Source of the DNA: Gnetum montanum
Lineage: Eukaryota; Streptophyta; Gnetopsida; Gnetales; Gnetaceae
Direction: 5' to 3'
Assembly (NCBI GenBank): GCA_015680685.1
Contig: MNCI01014764.1
Span: 35,384 to 99,383, forward strand
DNA length: 64,000 nt
Shown: piece by piece, positions 46,919-58,809 of the stretch
Numbering within the stretch: position 1 is the first letter of the stretch
How the letters are laid out: each line of letters begins with the position of its first letter
Notes under the pieces: generated by a model
What the model saw: the letters and a program-made list of their open reading frames with translations, nothing else
Told to the model about the DNA's origin: nothing
The model's database searches: none
Program-made: the position numbers and the translations under genes

Positions 46919-46989
46919 GCACCAGTGGTCTAGTGGTAGAATAGTACCCTGCCACGGTACAGACCCGGGTTCGATTCCCGGCTGGTGCA
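46919..46989 (+). tRNA. tRNA-Gly(GCC)
   Basis: A complete 71-base cloverleaf. Acceptor GCACCAG (46919-46925) pairs with CTGGTGC (46982-46988), with discriminator A at 46989. The D arm contains box A (TAGTGGTAGAA, 46931-46941). Anticodon stem GTACC/GGTAC (46944-46948, 46956-46960) with loop CTGCCAC, anticodon GCC at 46951-46953. T arm CCGGG-TTCGATT-CCCGG contains box B (GGTTCGATTCC, 46968-46978). No CCA is encoded and no intron is present, as in plant nuclear tRNA-Gly genes. Delivers glycine at GGC/GGU codons. All stems are perfect, so it is probably functional. Confidence 0.97.
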
Positions 46990-46994
46990 AATAA

Positions 46995-47002
46995 TTTTTT
47001 TC
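46995..47002 (+). terminator. RNA polymerase III terminator of the tRNA-Gly gene
   Basis: A run of eight T begins five bases after the tRNA 3' end. Confidence 0.85.
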
Positions 47003-48049
47003 AAAGTGCCGGTTATTTTCCGAGAAATATTCCTTTCAATATTTTGTCTACTTGTAGGTTTTACCATAAACACAGTTTCATATGAAAAACACTGGTTCTG
47101 AACGAGTCTGGACTAAAATTTCTATTCCACTTTCGGAGTCCCCAGAATTCTCTGAGACATATTACTTTAAGGACAAAAATCGGAAGTTCCACTTTAAAAA
47201 CAAGAATCAGAATTCAAGAAAAACTCGGCAGAAAGGGAAAGAACACTTTGAAATTAACGCGAGCAAACGTCAAGGTGGGAATATTTTCTTATGAATTCCG
47301 TCTGAAGTTTCTTGGTGTAGTTTAGCACTTGCTGCGGCTGCAAAGGAGACGCTAATCAATCGCTCTTTTGCGGGGGCTGGATTACATGTCATCTGGCCTG
47401 GGTGGGAAGCTGCTGTTTCTTATTCTACTTTATAAATAAAAAAGCTGAACAAAGTTATGATAAAAAAGGGGGAGTGTGTGAGAGGTGTCAAGCTCAGCGG
47501 TTTCTGGTTCCTTCCTATGGTTTGAGGACTATGGAACACTAAGTTCTTTGTTTAGGGTACTAAAATATTAGAAAATCACTCCCTTGGCTGTTCTAATGAA
47601 CAATGGGGTTCTACACTATTTCCCACTTTGTCCCTTCTATCATCCCTTTACACACAGAACTACATGAGGCCTGATTCTATGGTGGTCATAGATACATAAA
47701 ATAGCTTAGATTGGATAGTTTTGGTGCAGCTCCACGCTAAGCCTTGTACAAATTGTGAGGGATCTAGGGGTAAGGAACCCCTTCTAGATACATCGTTGTT
47801 TGCATCGATGATGTCTACAAGGTTGTTTGTTTATTTGCTTGTTTGTCCTCATTTAGAGTCATACATATTCTCCTAGAGGCATAAGCATAACCTAAGAAGA
47901 TACAGTTACGTAGCATGTTCCCATCTTGTTGTTGATGCAGATGCATTGCTTGCATGGAGGTGCAATCCTTAGGTCTTCCAACCTAGATCCAATGGATCTA
48001 AGTGAATTTCTTAGGGTGCTGAGAAATGTCAAGGCAATGTTGTTATAGA
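47003..48049. other. Low-copy sequence downstream of tRNA, nothing assured
   Basis: A 70-codon plus frame at 47082-47294 is Lys/Asn/Ser-rich and unrecognised. The segment 47320-47420 is less AT-rich than its surroundings but shows no gene signature. Confidence 0.35.
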
Positions 48050-48062
48050 TGGTATTAGAGCA
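48050..48062 (+). other. Possible initiator-Met primer binding site of an old LTR element
   Basis: TGGTATTAGAGCA differs by one base from TGGTATCAGAGCA, the site used by many plant copia and chromovirus elements. It follows TTGTTATAGA, a possible LTR end. No matching LTR pair or gag was found. Confidence 0.3.
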
Positions 48063-51000
48063 TCCTTCCGGGGATTGCAACATTCTTCCAATTTATTATG
48101 GTTTTACATTTTGGCTTCTAAGGTTTCCATTCTACAGTCCTTCCACTTGGTAATTATATTTGATATTGGATCATAAGAGTTTTGTCTCTTCTATCTACCA
48201 TGGTTTCCCTTTTGGTAGGGCCCTTGTGATATTACTTTATGTGTAGTCGTTTCTTTGTTGCTTGCAATCTTTCTTATATTATGTATCAACAAACAAATGT
48301 GGTTGTGTTTGCTAGGCTTTCCTCATTTTCATTATTGGTTGGACAAGCATTGGATACTTATCAATGTGGCTAGTGGAAGTTCTATTGGCAACACATGTAA
48401 TATTGTTCAAGGAGCTTTCCATTCTTGTTCTTCAATGGTTCATTTGGGATGAATTGGACTTGGTCTTCTCTTTAGTTTCCACCTAGATAAAATGGGTCAA
48501 GATGACAGTATTTAGATGTGTAGGATGCAGTATCCTTGCACCCCACTTATTTCATGGATACATGAAGTGTAGAATTGATTTATGGGCCACACTTTTGCCT
48601 AGTACCTCTAGATAGATGGCCTTCAAACATGTGCCCTTGGTGAGCCTTGATCTAGACAGACAAAGACCATTGTTGGCAAACTAACATTCTTTTGTGCTTG
48701 TGTTTGTATGTTTGTCTATTTGTGTGTGTGTGTGTCTTTCTTTTAGTTGCATTCCAAGTTCCTCATACGTGTCATGCTCATTTTGTCTCTTGTTCATATT
48801 TCGCTTGGCCTTTGTAACTCAAATGTGACTTCTTGTGACTCTTTGATTTATTGCATGACTTCTTGTGATCCATGCTTGACTACTTATTGATATGGTCTTA
48901 ACATTGATACCCTTTTATGCTTCAAGTTCAGTTACCCTTGATGTGGGTCTTCTTGGTATTCCTTCCTAAGACAAGATGTGATTGTCCCCTAAGCTTTGTG
49001 GTTTCACCTCTTTTGATGGTGATATCTACCTTGAGGTATTTTATTTTTGAGTTGGTGCTTTTGGGACCTCAATGAGGTAGATCATTATTAATGTTGATCT
49101 AGTTCAAGACCTTGCCTCTCCTATTGAGTGCCTTCTTTTGGAGGTCATATCCTCCTTGGTTTTAAACTTGGATGTGCATGCTTTGGAACCTATCAATTTT
49201 AATATTGAGACATATTACTATCCATTTTGGTCTTCCCTTTATTATTGCAAGATCAAGTTGTGAGTGTTATCTTTTGAGACCTTTTATCTCAATGAGGTTG
49301 GATGAATATGGTTGGATATCCTTGATAACTATGGCTTCCTAAGATTTTGAAAGTGTTCCAATTTCACCTTACTAGTGGATTAGATGCTTCTTTACATTGG
49401 TGTATCTCATTGCCTATGTGTGCTCTTGTCTAGATGATCTACATAGGTGTAGTTGAGGTCTTGCTTTTTGTAGTATTTACAAATTGTTACATCTCTCTAG
49501 TTTTGAGTATGCTTGCTAGATGCATTGATTGACTTGTGTTTGTTGCATATGACTTATATTAACTCTTTTGTTTCCAAGCTATTGTCTCAACCTTGCAAGT
49601 AGCATAGGCACAAAAATGTTAAGATAATAAGGACCTCAATTGCTCTTGTGAGTACTATGTCTTGAGGGAAGATAAATACTCTTGAGACCATAATGAATTG
49701 ATTACCTAGCCTCAGATCCATAACACTAGGTTGTGGATTTGTTAGTATCAATGTTGTATTTGAACAACTTAGTGCAACAAAATTTATTTGTCTCTCAGTG
49801 ATTTGGATGAAAACTTATATAGGATTGTTGTCAATCCTAAATTGCTTTAGATTTTGGATGAGTAGAAAGCATGTGATACTATTTCTAGTTTTACCAAATA
49901 CCTATGGCCCTAGAGTGGTTGATGCCTCGATGTTTCACTATAGCATATGATGGATCCTTCTAACAATGCATTAACATCACTCGTTTTGCATGTTCTCAAT
50001 GTTGTTCCACTAGTTTTAATGGCAAATTTCAATGATATCAATGTTTCAATTGGCAATGTATGCTTAGAGATAGGTTTTCAAGTTAAAATTATGCCGCTTT
50101 TATTCTACTCCTGATAGCTTAAAACCTTAGCCTTAGGATGGGCTTGGGTAGTGTGTCCCTAAACCTATTAGGCCTAGGTAGTTTTTCCTATTACTACATG
50201 CTATATCTACCAAACATTGTCCTTGTTCCATGTATGTTCTACCATATTGATGTAATCATATTGTTATTAGCAATTGTCCATTGTTGACCCTTGTATTCCC
50301 ATTTTTGTAGGCATTTTATTATACTTTGTGACAAGGCTAGGTCCTAGAAATAGTGATCCTTATGCAACTAGATCCTTCTAGTAATAGCTCCCCTTGTTCC
50401 ATTGCATTTGTTCTCCAACCTATAGAACGAAACCTTTAAGAGCTCTTTAACTTATTCTACTAGGATCTCGTATCTATATTTTTTGAGGTTATAGAATGTT
50501 CCTAGCCACAGTGTTTAGAAATTTGATGGTATGCTTCTCTAAGTGATTGTTTCATGTCTAATGCTTTGTGGCTTAGTCTTAGACTCTCCTTTGAGGGTTC
50601 CATGTTTCAGCACTTATCTATTTTAGATTTAAGCAATGATTAATCTTGGCAAAGTTTTAATTTGTTCATATGCTAAAAATGATAGTGACAACAAGTGATT
50701 CCTCATGTCCATTGGTCCAAGCAATAGAATATAGTGATAAATTTAAGATAAGTTGTTGAACATCAATTTCTTGGTTAACCTTGAAGCATATGTGAACCTT
50801 ATACTTGGGCTCCTTCTCCTTTGGAAAAATGTGGTCTTGGAATAATGTTTTAGGTTGTCAAACTATGGTCCACCTGAATGTTGATTTCTCTTGGCTATCA
50901 CTTGTGATGTTCTCCATGTAGAAAGAAAATTATTTCCTAAGCAAGTATCCTTATGACTTGGGATACATGGATTAATTTGAATTAAGATGTATGACCCCTC

Positions 51001-51560
51001 CTATCTTGGAGGTGTGGAATTTCTCAATACAGTTTTCTCCATTTAATGTGCTCAAATAGTGTTGATAGGGAATCTTATTAGCAATTGTCTCTCTAGCCTA
51101 ATGTTATGGCCTACTCCCTCAGTTGATATATTTTGTTCAATCTAGCTTGTATAGATATTCCTCTTAATTTTCTAAATGTTGCTAAATGGTTGTACTCAAT
51201 TCAAAATTTGGATCCAAGTGTCAAAACTCTTGGGAATCATAATATAAACAAGGTATAGTAATAGATTTTTAATGCTCATTGTCTTGTAAAAGTAGTGAGG
51301 AAGGAGTCTTGATGTCCCTACAATTATTAGGTAATGTATGGTCTCTTGAAATCTCTTTTGGTTTCTTCACTTTAGATTGACTCCTCCAAATGGTCCTCTA
51401 GGTTCCTCTAATGCTCCTCCCCTACCTCAAGCCCTATAGGAACCTATGAAAAAAGTCAGTGGCTTGCAACTTAATCCTAGTTATGCTTAATTTAATGTTC
51501 TACTAAAAACCATTGAGGACCTAGTCCTCTTGGTGGCTATTCATTAACAAACACTATTGG
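48063..51560. other. Old T-rich repetitive sequence, unassigned
   Basis: About 3.5 kb rich in T on the plus strand with stops in all frames. The only longer frame is 48255-48452 (+). A (GT)n run lies near 48722-48737. Possibly the interior of a decayed retrotransposon; I could not read any domain. Confidence 0.4.
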
Positions 51561-52448
51561 TGATAAAGTCAAATTTTCATCTGTTGTGATATCACATCTA
51601 CGATATTGTAGCAACAATGTCATAGATATGATGTCGTAACCCATGCTATGTCATCATTGATATGATGTCTCAAGATGCAAGCAACCTATAAATACTGACA
51701 CTTGGGCACATGATCAACAACTTCTGATTTCAAGTCTTAGGAAAACTCTTGTAGTTTTTTTTCTTAGTTAGTGATAAATTGAATTCCCGCAGTGTGATGT
51801 TTAGCAATTGAATAGAATCTTTATTTAAGTGAATTGTACTTGGAAGCAATTCATGATAACAATAAAGATCTAGATTGCTTCGTATCATTGTAGCATCCAC
51901 TTAATTTTATTTGTTCACTTAGCATAATTTTCATGTTTTCCTAGCTTAATCATTTACATTTCCAAGCACTTTAGTTTACTTGCTCATTAGTAAAGTTGAA
52001 TGAGTATGACTATTTTCGAGCGTTAAAGTGTAATCATTTGGTAACCCAATAGTGGTTTCACTTGATTTTCTCAGTAGTGAAACTTGGTGATCCCAATAAC
52101 AATTAGATGAGTCCAAGACATGTCCAGTAAGCTAGGAATAAATGTTCATCACTATAGGATAGCATAAATTTACATTCTTGTCACTACTTAGACTTAGCAT
52201 TTAACTCTATTTCCATTATGTTTACGTTTAGGAGTAAAATGAGCCTCACAACATCACATAACATATGCCTCACTATGAGTTAAACCATACACTTAGACTT
52301 CACTAGCTTAAGGTGAGAGGACAATGATCATGAACTCAATATCAATTACTAGCATAATAACATTATCCATCTGTGAATTATGATTTGGTTGCACACTAGC
52401 ACTTGTCACTTTTATGATAGAGTGTTAGAATTTCTCCACTGTTCATCA
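51561..52448 (+). repeat. 5' LTR of F
   Basis: Starts TGATAAAGTC and ends CACTGTTCATCA. U3 has GATATC and ATCTACGAT / ATAGATATGATG words (51587-51675). TATAAATA is at 51687-51694, CTTTATTTAAGTG near 51821 and CAATAAAGATC near 51860. Confidence 0.8.
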
Positions 52449-52468
52449 TTGGTGCCATTGTTGGGGAT
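52449..52468 (+). other. Primer binding site of F (tRNA-Asp-like)
   Basis: TTGGTGCCATTGTTGGGGAT directly follows the LTR. Confidence 0.7.
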
Positions 52469-52592
52469 GCATCAATTTGTGATAAGTAATTGATCTTATA
52501 AAGTTCATTGTATCAAGAACTATAAAGTTAATCTTCATATCTTTAAACAATTCTAATAACACACACACTTCACCAAGTGTTACATATATAAA

Positions 52593-54720
52593 ATGGCTTC
52601 AACACTTAAGGAAAAACTATCACTTGCCAAAGAGCTACAAAGGGGCATTGACAAAACAAATGACAATGAAGACTGCTGTATGCCTATGCAAACAAGAATC
52701 TCATACACTCATAATGATCCTTATTGCCATCATTTCAAATTCATATTTGACCAAGATGGGAAATTGAGGTGGAGAGACCTACAGGGCAATATCGTTTTGC
52801 CTTCAAAGCATTTAGCATCCAACATGCTTCAAATAACTTTAAGGGGAATAAATCTAAGTCATGCACAAGAAGGGTACCATGTGACCAAATACATGACAAG
52901 ACACTATCAACTCACAAAGGCACAAGTGCAAAGAAACACTGCTATGGAAACCAAACATAAGCATAACAAGGAGGAGTAGGTTAACTCTACTGTTGTCCTG
53001 GAAGAACTTGATGGTAATACATTTATAACAAAGAAACTCCACCAAGATCATGAAGTCCATTACCCAATGCCTATTATTCATCTAGAAGAACCTATCAAGG
53101 TGAAACTACATTCAACCCTTGCAGAGACACTAAGAAGAGAAGCAAAAGACTCTAAGTACAAGTAGGACTCAAGGCCTAGAGTTTCTACTGGATCACAAAG
53201 AGACGAACTCCAAAGTTATAGAAGGAGAACTAGCTAGCATCATTCTCCAACTACTTCATCTTCCTCCTCATAATCGTTGGTGGACTCTAACAAAAGGGAA
53301 CAAAGGTAGAGAGATCATGACAAGCTGAGATGTTGGGCTCATGATAAGCATAAGTCTTGCCCAAGACACCTTGATGAAGGAGATGAAGAGCATTAACCAT
53401 GAAGGAAGAGGGACAAACATGCAAAGACAAAGAGATATGAATATCAAATAAGGCATCACTACAATTGATCATACAAACCCTATGATCGTGAAGAACCCCT
53501 GTTGGCTACTTGCAACATGATCCACATAAGGGAAGCAGTGTACATCCCAACCAAGCATGTGAGAGATAGTCACATCAAGCAAATTGATATGAATAATATT
53601 CCTAAGTTTGAGGATGGATATAATGTGAATTTACAACATTACCTTCAAGCATTTCAAGATGCCTATGCCCTATAGAATATCAAAAGTAACTGGCAAAAAC
53701 TTAAGTTGTTTCCTCAAACACTCATCGAAGAGGTAGAAAATTGGTACAGATCATTAGAACCTAAATCAATTAGAAGGTAGAGTACCATGCTTGAACTTTT
53801 CAATGATAAATACTAAACATGTTCTCAAGTGTCCAACCTCAAGAAGCATATCCAAGGCTAGAAGCAAAGGATCCATAAATCCCTTGATGCAGCAATGGAC
53901 AAATACTACTCTCTTTTGCATATGTGCCTAAGCCATGTATTTTTCCAAATGGAGCAGCTTAGGCATATTGTCAATGGGCTAAGGAATAAAGCCAGGAAAA
54001 TCCTTAGGGTTATGCCTAAGGTAGACTATTCGAGATGACCATCCATTGAATTTAGAGACTAATTCACCAAGTGACAAAGGAAGAAGGTGAGTTGAAGAAG
54101 AGAGAATCAGTTGAGGAGTATAATAGAGATCCATCTATCTAGAAAAGAGATGTACGAGTATGTCATAAGCAAGAGGAAGAAACCTTGAAGGACGGTGATA
54201 CAAAAAAAGACTCTACCAATCCAAAAGTCTATTAACAACATAGCCACCAAGGTACAAAAGATGTGGGATTTGATGGAGAATATGTTCACTACAATCTTTA
54301 AAATTATAGAAGAAAGAATAGGATAAGCCTTTAAGGGCAAGCAGAAGAAGAAGAGAAGAGACTATGGATGAAAAGGAAAAGTTGCTTCGATGGTGAAATG
54401 CCCTGATTCAAGCTCAAAGGATGAGGAAGGATGTACAGTGTGCCAGTACGAACATATCAAGGAATGTTGTCCTTTGATGGCACATTTGCAAGAATTAGGG
54501 GCATATGCACTTAATCCAAGATTCATCAAAAAGAAAATGCCAAAATGGTTGTCTTACCTTCAAGGTAATTACCAACAAACCTTCCAACCAACCTACTATC
54601 CAAGTAAAGCTTACCCATAGCCACAGGAGCAATATCAACAACAATGTGAACAATGCCATCACCTTGATAGTAGTTCCCATATCGACAATTAGATCCTTAT
54701 GGATACTATGTGCAATTTCT
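52593..54720 (+). pseudogene. Element F gag, broken
   Basis: MASTLKEKL opens a 128-codon frame (52593-52979) with WRDLQGNIVLPSKHL, matching B and C. A degenerate Arg/Lys/His-rich stretch lies at 53200-53480. The capsid NNIPKFEDGYNVNLQ starts near 53593, then KLFPQTLIEEVENWYRSLEP and STMLELFNDKY. Knuckle CTVCQYEHIKECC near 54435-54475. Pro/Tyr/Gln-rich tail to about 54700. Many stops. Confidence 0.72.
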
Positions 54721-55169
54721 AATATCTTTAGGAAATGCAGTAGTTCAAGCTTCTTAGTACTATCCACCAAAGTACTATAGACCTACACCTCCAAGGATGG
54801 ATTCCAATCTAGACATGCATCAATAAGAGGCTATTTTGTTAAGTCAATCTTCTAACCCTCTACCACATGTACCACCACCTACAATGTAGCCATAATTTTC
54901 ATCACAACCCCAGCAAAAGAATGCAACATGTAGCTAATATGCAGGAGGAAGAAATCATGCATGAACCACAATCTAGGAAATAACTATTCTTCTAAACGAA
55001 CCCAGAAAAGGTTTAAAGGATGGGGAGCACATCTACTTTCACTCCATCCACATTCACTCCTTTGGGAAACAATAACCTTCCATCATTATCTAATGCAAAC
55101 TTGACAACTTTCATGCTAACTCAAACCATCACACATTGGATTAAGGTAAGAGCACTTCCTTAGAAATGA

Positions 55170-55607
55170 AAAAACCTAGGAAGTTCCTTGGTGTGCCTTC
55201 AAATAGCAAGGCATAAATTGTGTAAGGCCCTACTTGATTTTGGTTCATGGGTGAACCTAATATCACAAGATATGTATAAGGCCTAGAATCTATCACCATT
55301 AAAGAAAAGCAACAATTGGTTAAAGTTTACAAACTATTCAATCATAGTCCCACTAGGACAGGTGGATGATGTGATATCTACTATCAATAGCTACTCTTAT
55401 CCTACTAACTCTTTGATCATTCATGTATGTAAAAACAAGGTAGAGTTCCCTATTATTATGGAAATAGTTTGGCTTAGCACTATAGACACTGAGCTTGGTA
55501 TTAAAGACTTATCCTTGGAAATCTCCAAGGAGGATGAAGTTGGAATAGTTCAAAGACACAAAGTTCTATGTATTGCATACAACAATAATGGGTGCAATTG
55601 CATGTAG
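55170..55607 (+). pseudogene. Element F protease, broken
   Basis: KALLDFGSWVNLISQDMYKA near 55225 gives D-F-G where D-S-G is expected. PLGQVDDVISTI (55350) and the LSTIDTELGIKDLSLEISKE end match B and C. Confidence 0.75.
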
Positions 55608-56089
55608 AAAATATGGTCAGTTAAATAGGAGAATAATACAACATGCAAAAGAATAATACAACATGAAAAATATGTGTTGAAGAGGTGTATGTGCAAAGAT
55701 GCCTATATGTAGCAACCACTCAACATGAAAACACCCAATGGTAGATGACAAATAAAAAGCTGAATCAAACATATACATGGAACCAAAAAACCAGATCATA
55801 AGTGCCTATGTCGAAGAAATGGATAAGTTAGAGAAATTAAGAAGAAGGCATCCTTATCCACACTCATGTCAAGAAGAAGAGATTAAATGGGGACATCTCA
55901 AGACCCTAGAAAAAGTTAACTAGAATTGTTAGAATTAGAGGTCCTACTAGAAGCACTAGAATACGCTTTCTTTTAAAAATAAGAAGCTAATCATCATTAA
56001 CACCAACCTAGATGAGGAACAAAAGAAGAAGTTATTGGAAGCGATCAATAAGTGGCCAATAGCATTTGCCTAGTCTTCTGATGAGATCA

Positions 56090-56910
56090 CTAGCATTGAT
56101 CCTTGAATCTGTCAACATCAAATATACACTGATCCAATAGTAAAACCACGACACTAATCACAATGAAGGCAAAATCCAAAGCTCAAAGAAGTAGTCCACC
56201 AAGAGTTGGAAAAGTTACTAAAGGTAGGATTCATTTAACCCATTGTAGACGGCAAATGGGTCAATCCTTTGGTATTTTTTCCAAAGAGAGGGGGCAAGTG
56301 GAGAGTGTGTATTGACTTCTGATTGTTGAACTCTGTAACATTCAAGGATCATTTTCCTTTTTTATTTGTTGACCAAGTCCTGGATACTATTGCATGACAC
56401 TAGTACTATAGTTTTCTAGATAGGTATAGTGGATATAACTAGATCTGCAATGCACCTGAGGACTAAGAAAATACAACATTCATGAGTCCATGGGGAATGT
56501 TTTCTTATCAAAAAATGCTTTTCAATCTTTCCAATGCACCCACTATCTTTCAAAGTATAGCACTTAGTATCTTCCAAAAACATATAGTCAATGGCATTGA
56601 AGTATTTATGGATGATTTTTTGACATATGGGCTAGATTTCAGATAGGCACTAGATCGTCTAGAGCAAGTACTGAAAAGATACATACAAACAAACCTAAAC
56701 TTTAATTGGTAGAAGAGTCATCTAATGGTCCAGGATGGGATCATGCTAGGATACAAAATTTCACAAAGAGGAATAAAGGTAGATCCTAAGAAGATCAGAG
56801 TCATATAGAACATCATGCAAAGGCCATAAACCATTAAAGATGTTTGATCATTTTTAGGCCACATGGGGTACTTCAAAAGATCTATAGAAAATTTTTCAAA
56901 AATTGAAAAA
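56090..56910 (+). pseudogene. Element F reverse transcriptase, broken
   Basis: ICQHQIYTDP, GKWVNPLVFFPKRGGKWRVCIDF, YYSFLDRYSGYN, KMLFNLSNAPTIFQ, then VFMDDFLTYG at about 56610-56637 (catalytic box intact) and MVQDGIMLGYKIS. Over ten stops. Confidence 0.82.
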
Positions 56911-56984
56911 TCATTAGTAGAGCTAACTAAGAAGGTGCACCATTCTAGTGGACCAAATTATGTAGAAAGGCATTTGAGACCCTC

Positions 56985-57569
56985 AAAAAAAATTTAATCA
57001 AGACACCAATCCTTCGAGATTTGGATTGGTCTAAGCCTTTTCATATCATGTCAAATGTTTTAAATTATGCATTGGATGTAGTGCTAACATAACTAGATGA
57101 CCAGAAAAGGCCATACTATATACATTGTACTAGCAGAAGCATCATTGGGACACAACTCAATTACACCATGATAGATAAGGAGCTTATGGCAGTGGTGTAT
57201 GTGCTAGACAAATTCAAAAACTATGTGCTTGGGTATCCAATCTATGTCCACACTGATCATAGTGCAATTCGATTCTTAATGAACAAACCAGCAATAAGTC
57301 CTAGGGTGATTAGATAGCTCACCATTCTATAGGAATTCAACATAACCATGATCGACAAGAAGGGCACAAAGAATGTAGTAGCTAATCACTTATTCAGGCT
57401 AAGATGGAAATCACAAGACCAAGAAGAACCATTGTCAGACCAGTTCCCTGATGAAAACTTGTTTACTAAGACAATAATGGCTCTTAACTCAATAGAGAAG
57501 CCATGGACAACTGATTACATGACTTATTTAACCACGCAAGAGCTTCCTATTGAGTGGAGCAAGAAATAG
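56985..57569 (+). pseudogene. Element F RNase H, broken
   Basis: SKPFHIMSNVLNYALD has Asn where C has the first catalytic Asp (I-D-A-S). Then LNYTMIDKELMAVVYVLDKF, YVHTDHSAIRFLMNKP, and an open end 57348-57569 with KKGTKNVVANHL. Confidence 0.8.
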
Positions 57570-57689
57570 AAAGAACAATTCCTTCATCATATTAAGAGAT
57601 ACATGGAGATAAATAGGAATCTTTACCAGATTTGTGCAAAAGGGTTTGTATGATGATGTGTACCAAAGTGCAATCAATAAAGAATCCTA

Positions 57690-58809
57690 CAATATGCATA
57701 TGAAGACCCATGTAGAGACCATTATGCAGGATGTAGGATAGCATTGATATTGATGATGGTAAGCTACTTATGGCCTACCTTGTTTCGGGATGCCGACAAC
57801 TTCATACAATCTTGTGAAAGATGCCTAAGAGATGGAGGACTAATGACCAAAAATGAGGGCGACAACAATGAATACAACCATTGGAAGCATTTGATATATG
57901 GAGAATTAACTTCATGGAACCCATCACACCAATGTCAAATGGTAAGGCTTACATAATAATGACTAGATTATTGCACAAAGTGGGCAAAGGTAGCTGCAGT
58001 TAAAGATTATATAGCCAAAACAGCTGTCAAATTCTTCCAACAACATGTGGTGAATTGATTTGAAGTACCGAGGATGCTTATTTCAAATAATGGAACTCAT
58101 TTTACCAGTGCTACTTTTAAGAAGCTCATGTAGCATCTTGGGGTGAATAATAACTTGACCATACCATATCATTCCTAAGCTAATGGTCAAGTAGAAGTAA
58201 CTAACCATAAAATTACTAGAATATTAACTAGTATGATTAGTAGATTTAGAAAGGATTGGAGCACCAACTTAAATGATGCTCTATGGGCTTACAAAACTAC
58301 ATGAACACTACCCATTCGATATTCACCCTATGAGCTAGTTTATGGTAAATCACCCATGCTCCCAATCTAGGCAAAGCTTCAAATGCTAGCTACTACCAGC
58401 AAACTTGACCTAAGCCTGAGCTTAGCCTAGAAAGAGTGACTAATGAACCTTAATATGTTAGAAGAAAATAAGCTAGTAGTACTTATGAGCAATGAGATCC
58501 ATAAGAAATACTCCAAGCATAGGCACAATGCATGTATATGACAAGTATTAATACAGCCAAGTGATAAGATCATATACTACAATCCTAATCATGTCCAACA
58601 AAAGGATAAATTTCAAATGCTTTGGGAGGGACCATACATTATCCGAGTAACTTATCCATCTAGTGTCATGCACATTCACCATCCATCTAGGCCACACAAA
58701 CTTATCCTAGTAAACATCAAACAGGTTAAACATTACCATAAATATCCCAACTTTGTTAAGGATTCTACCCAACCTATCCAAATGTCATCTACCTCTTCAC
58801 TTTTCTAGT
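57690..58809 (+). pseudogene. Element F integrase, broken
   Basis: Zinc-finger remnant YLWPTLFRDADNFIQSCERC near 57765-57830. Core with MEPITPMSNGKAY, then ISNNGTHF near 58085 (second catalytic Asp changed to Asn) and NGQVEVTN near 58185 (Glu kept). The C-terminal part has NEIHKKYSKHRHN, KIIYYNPNHV and LWEGPYIIRVTYPS (58617-58808). The reverse situation to C, where the Glu is lost and the Asp kept. Confidence 0.8.
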
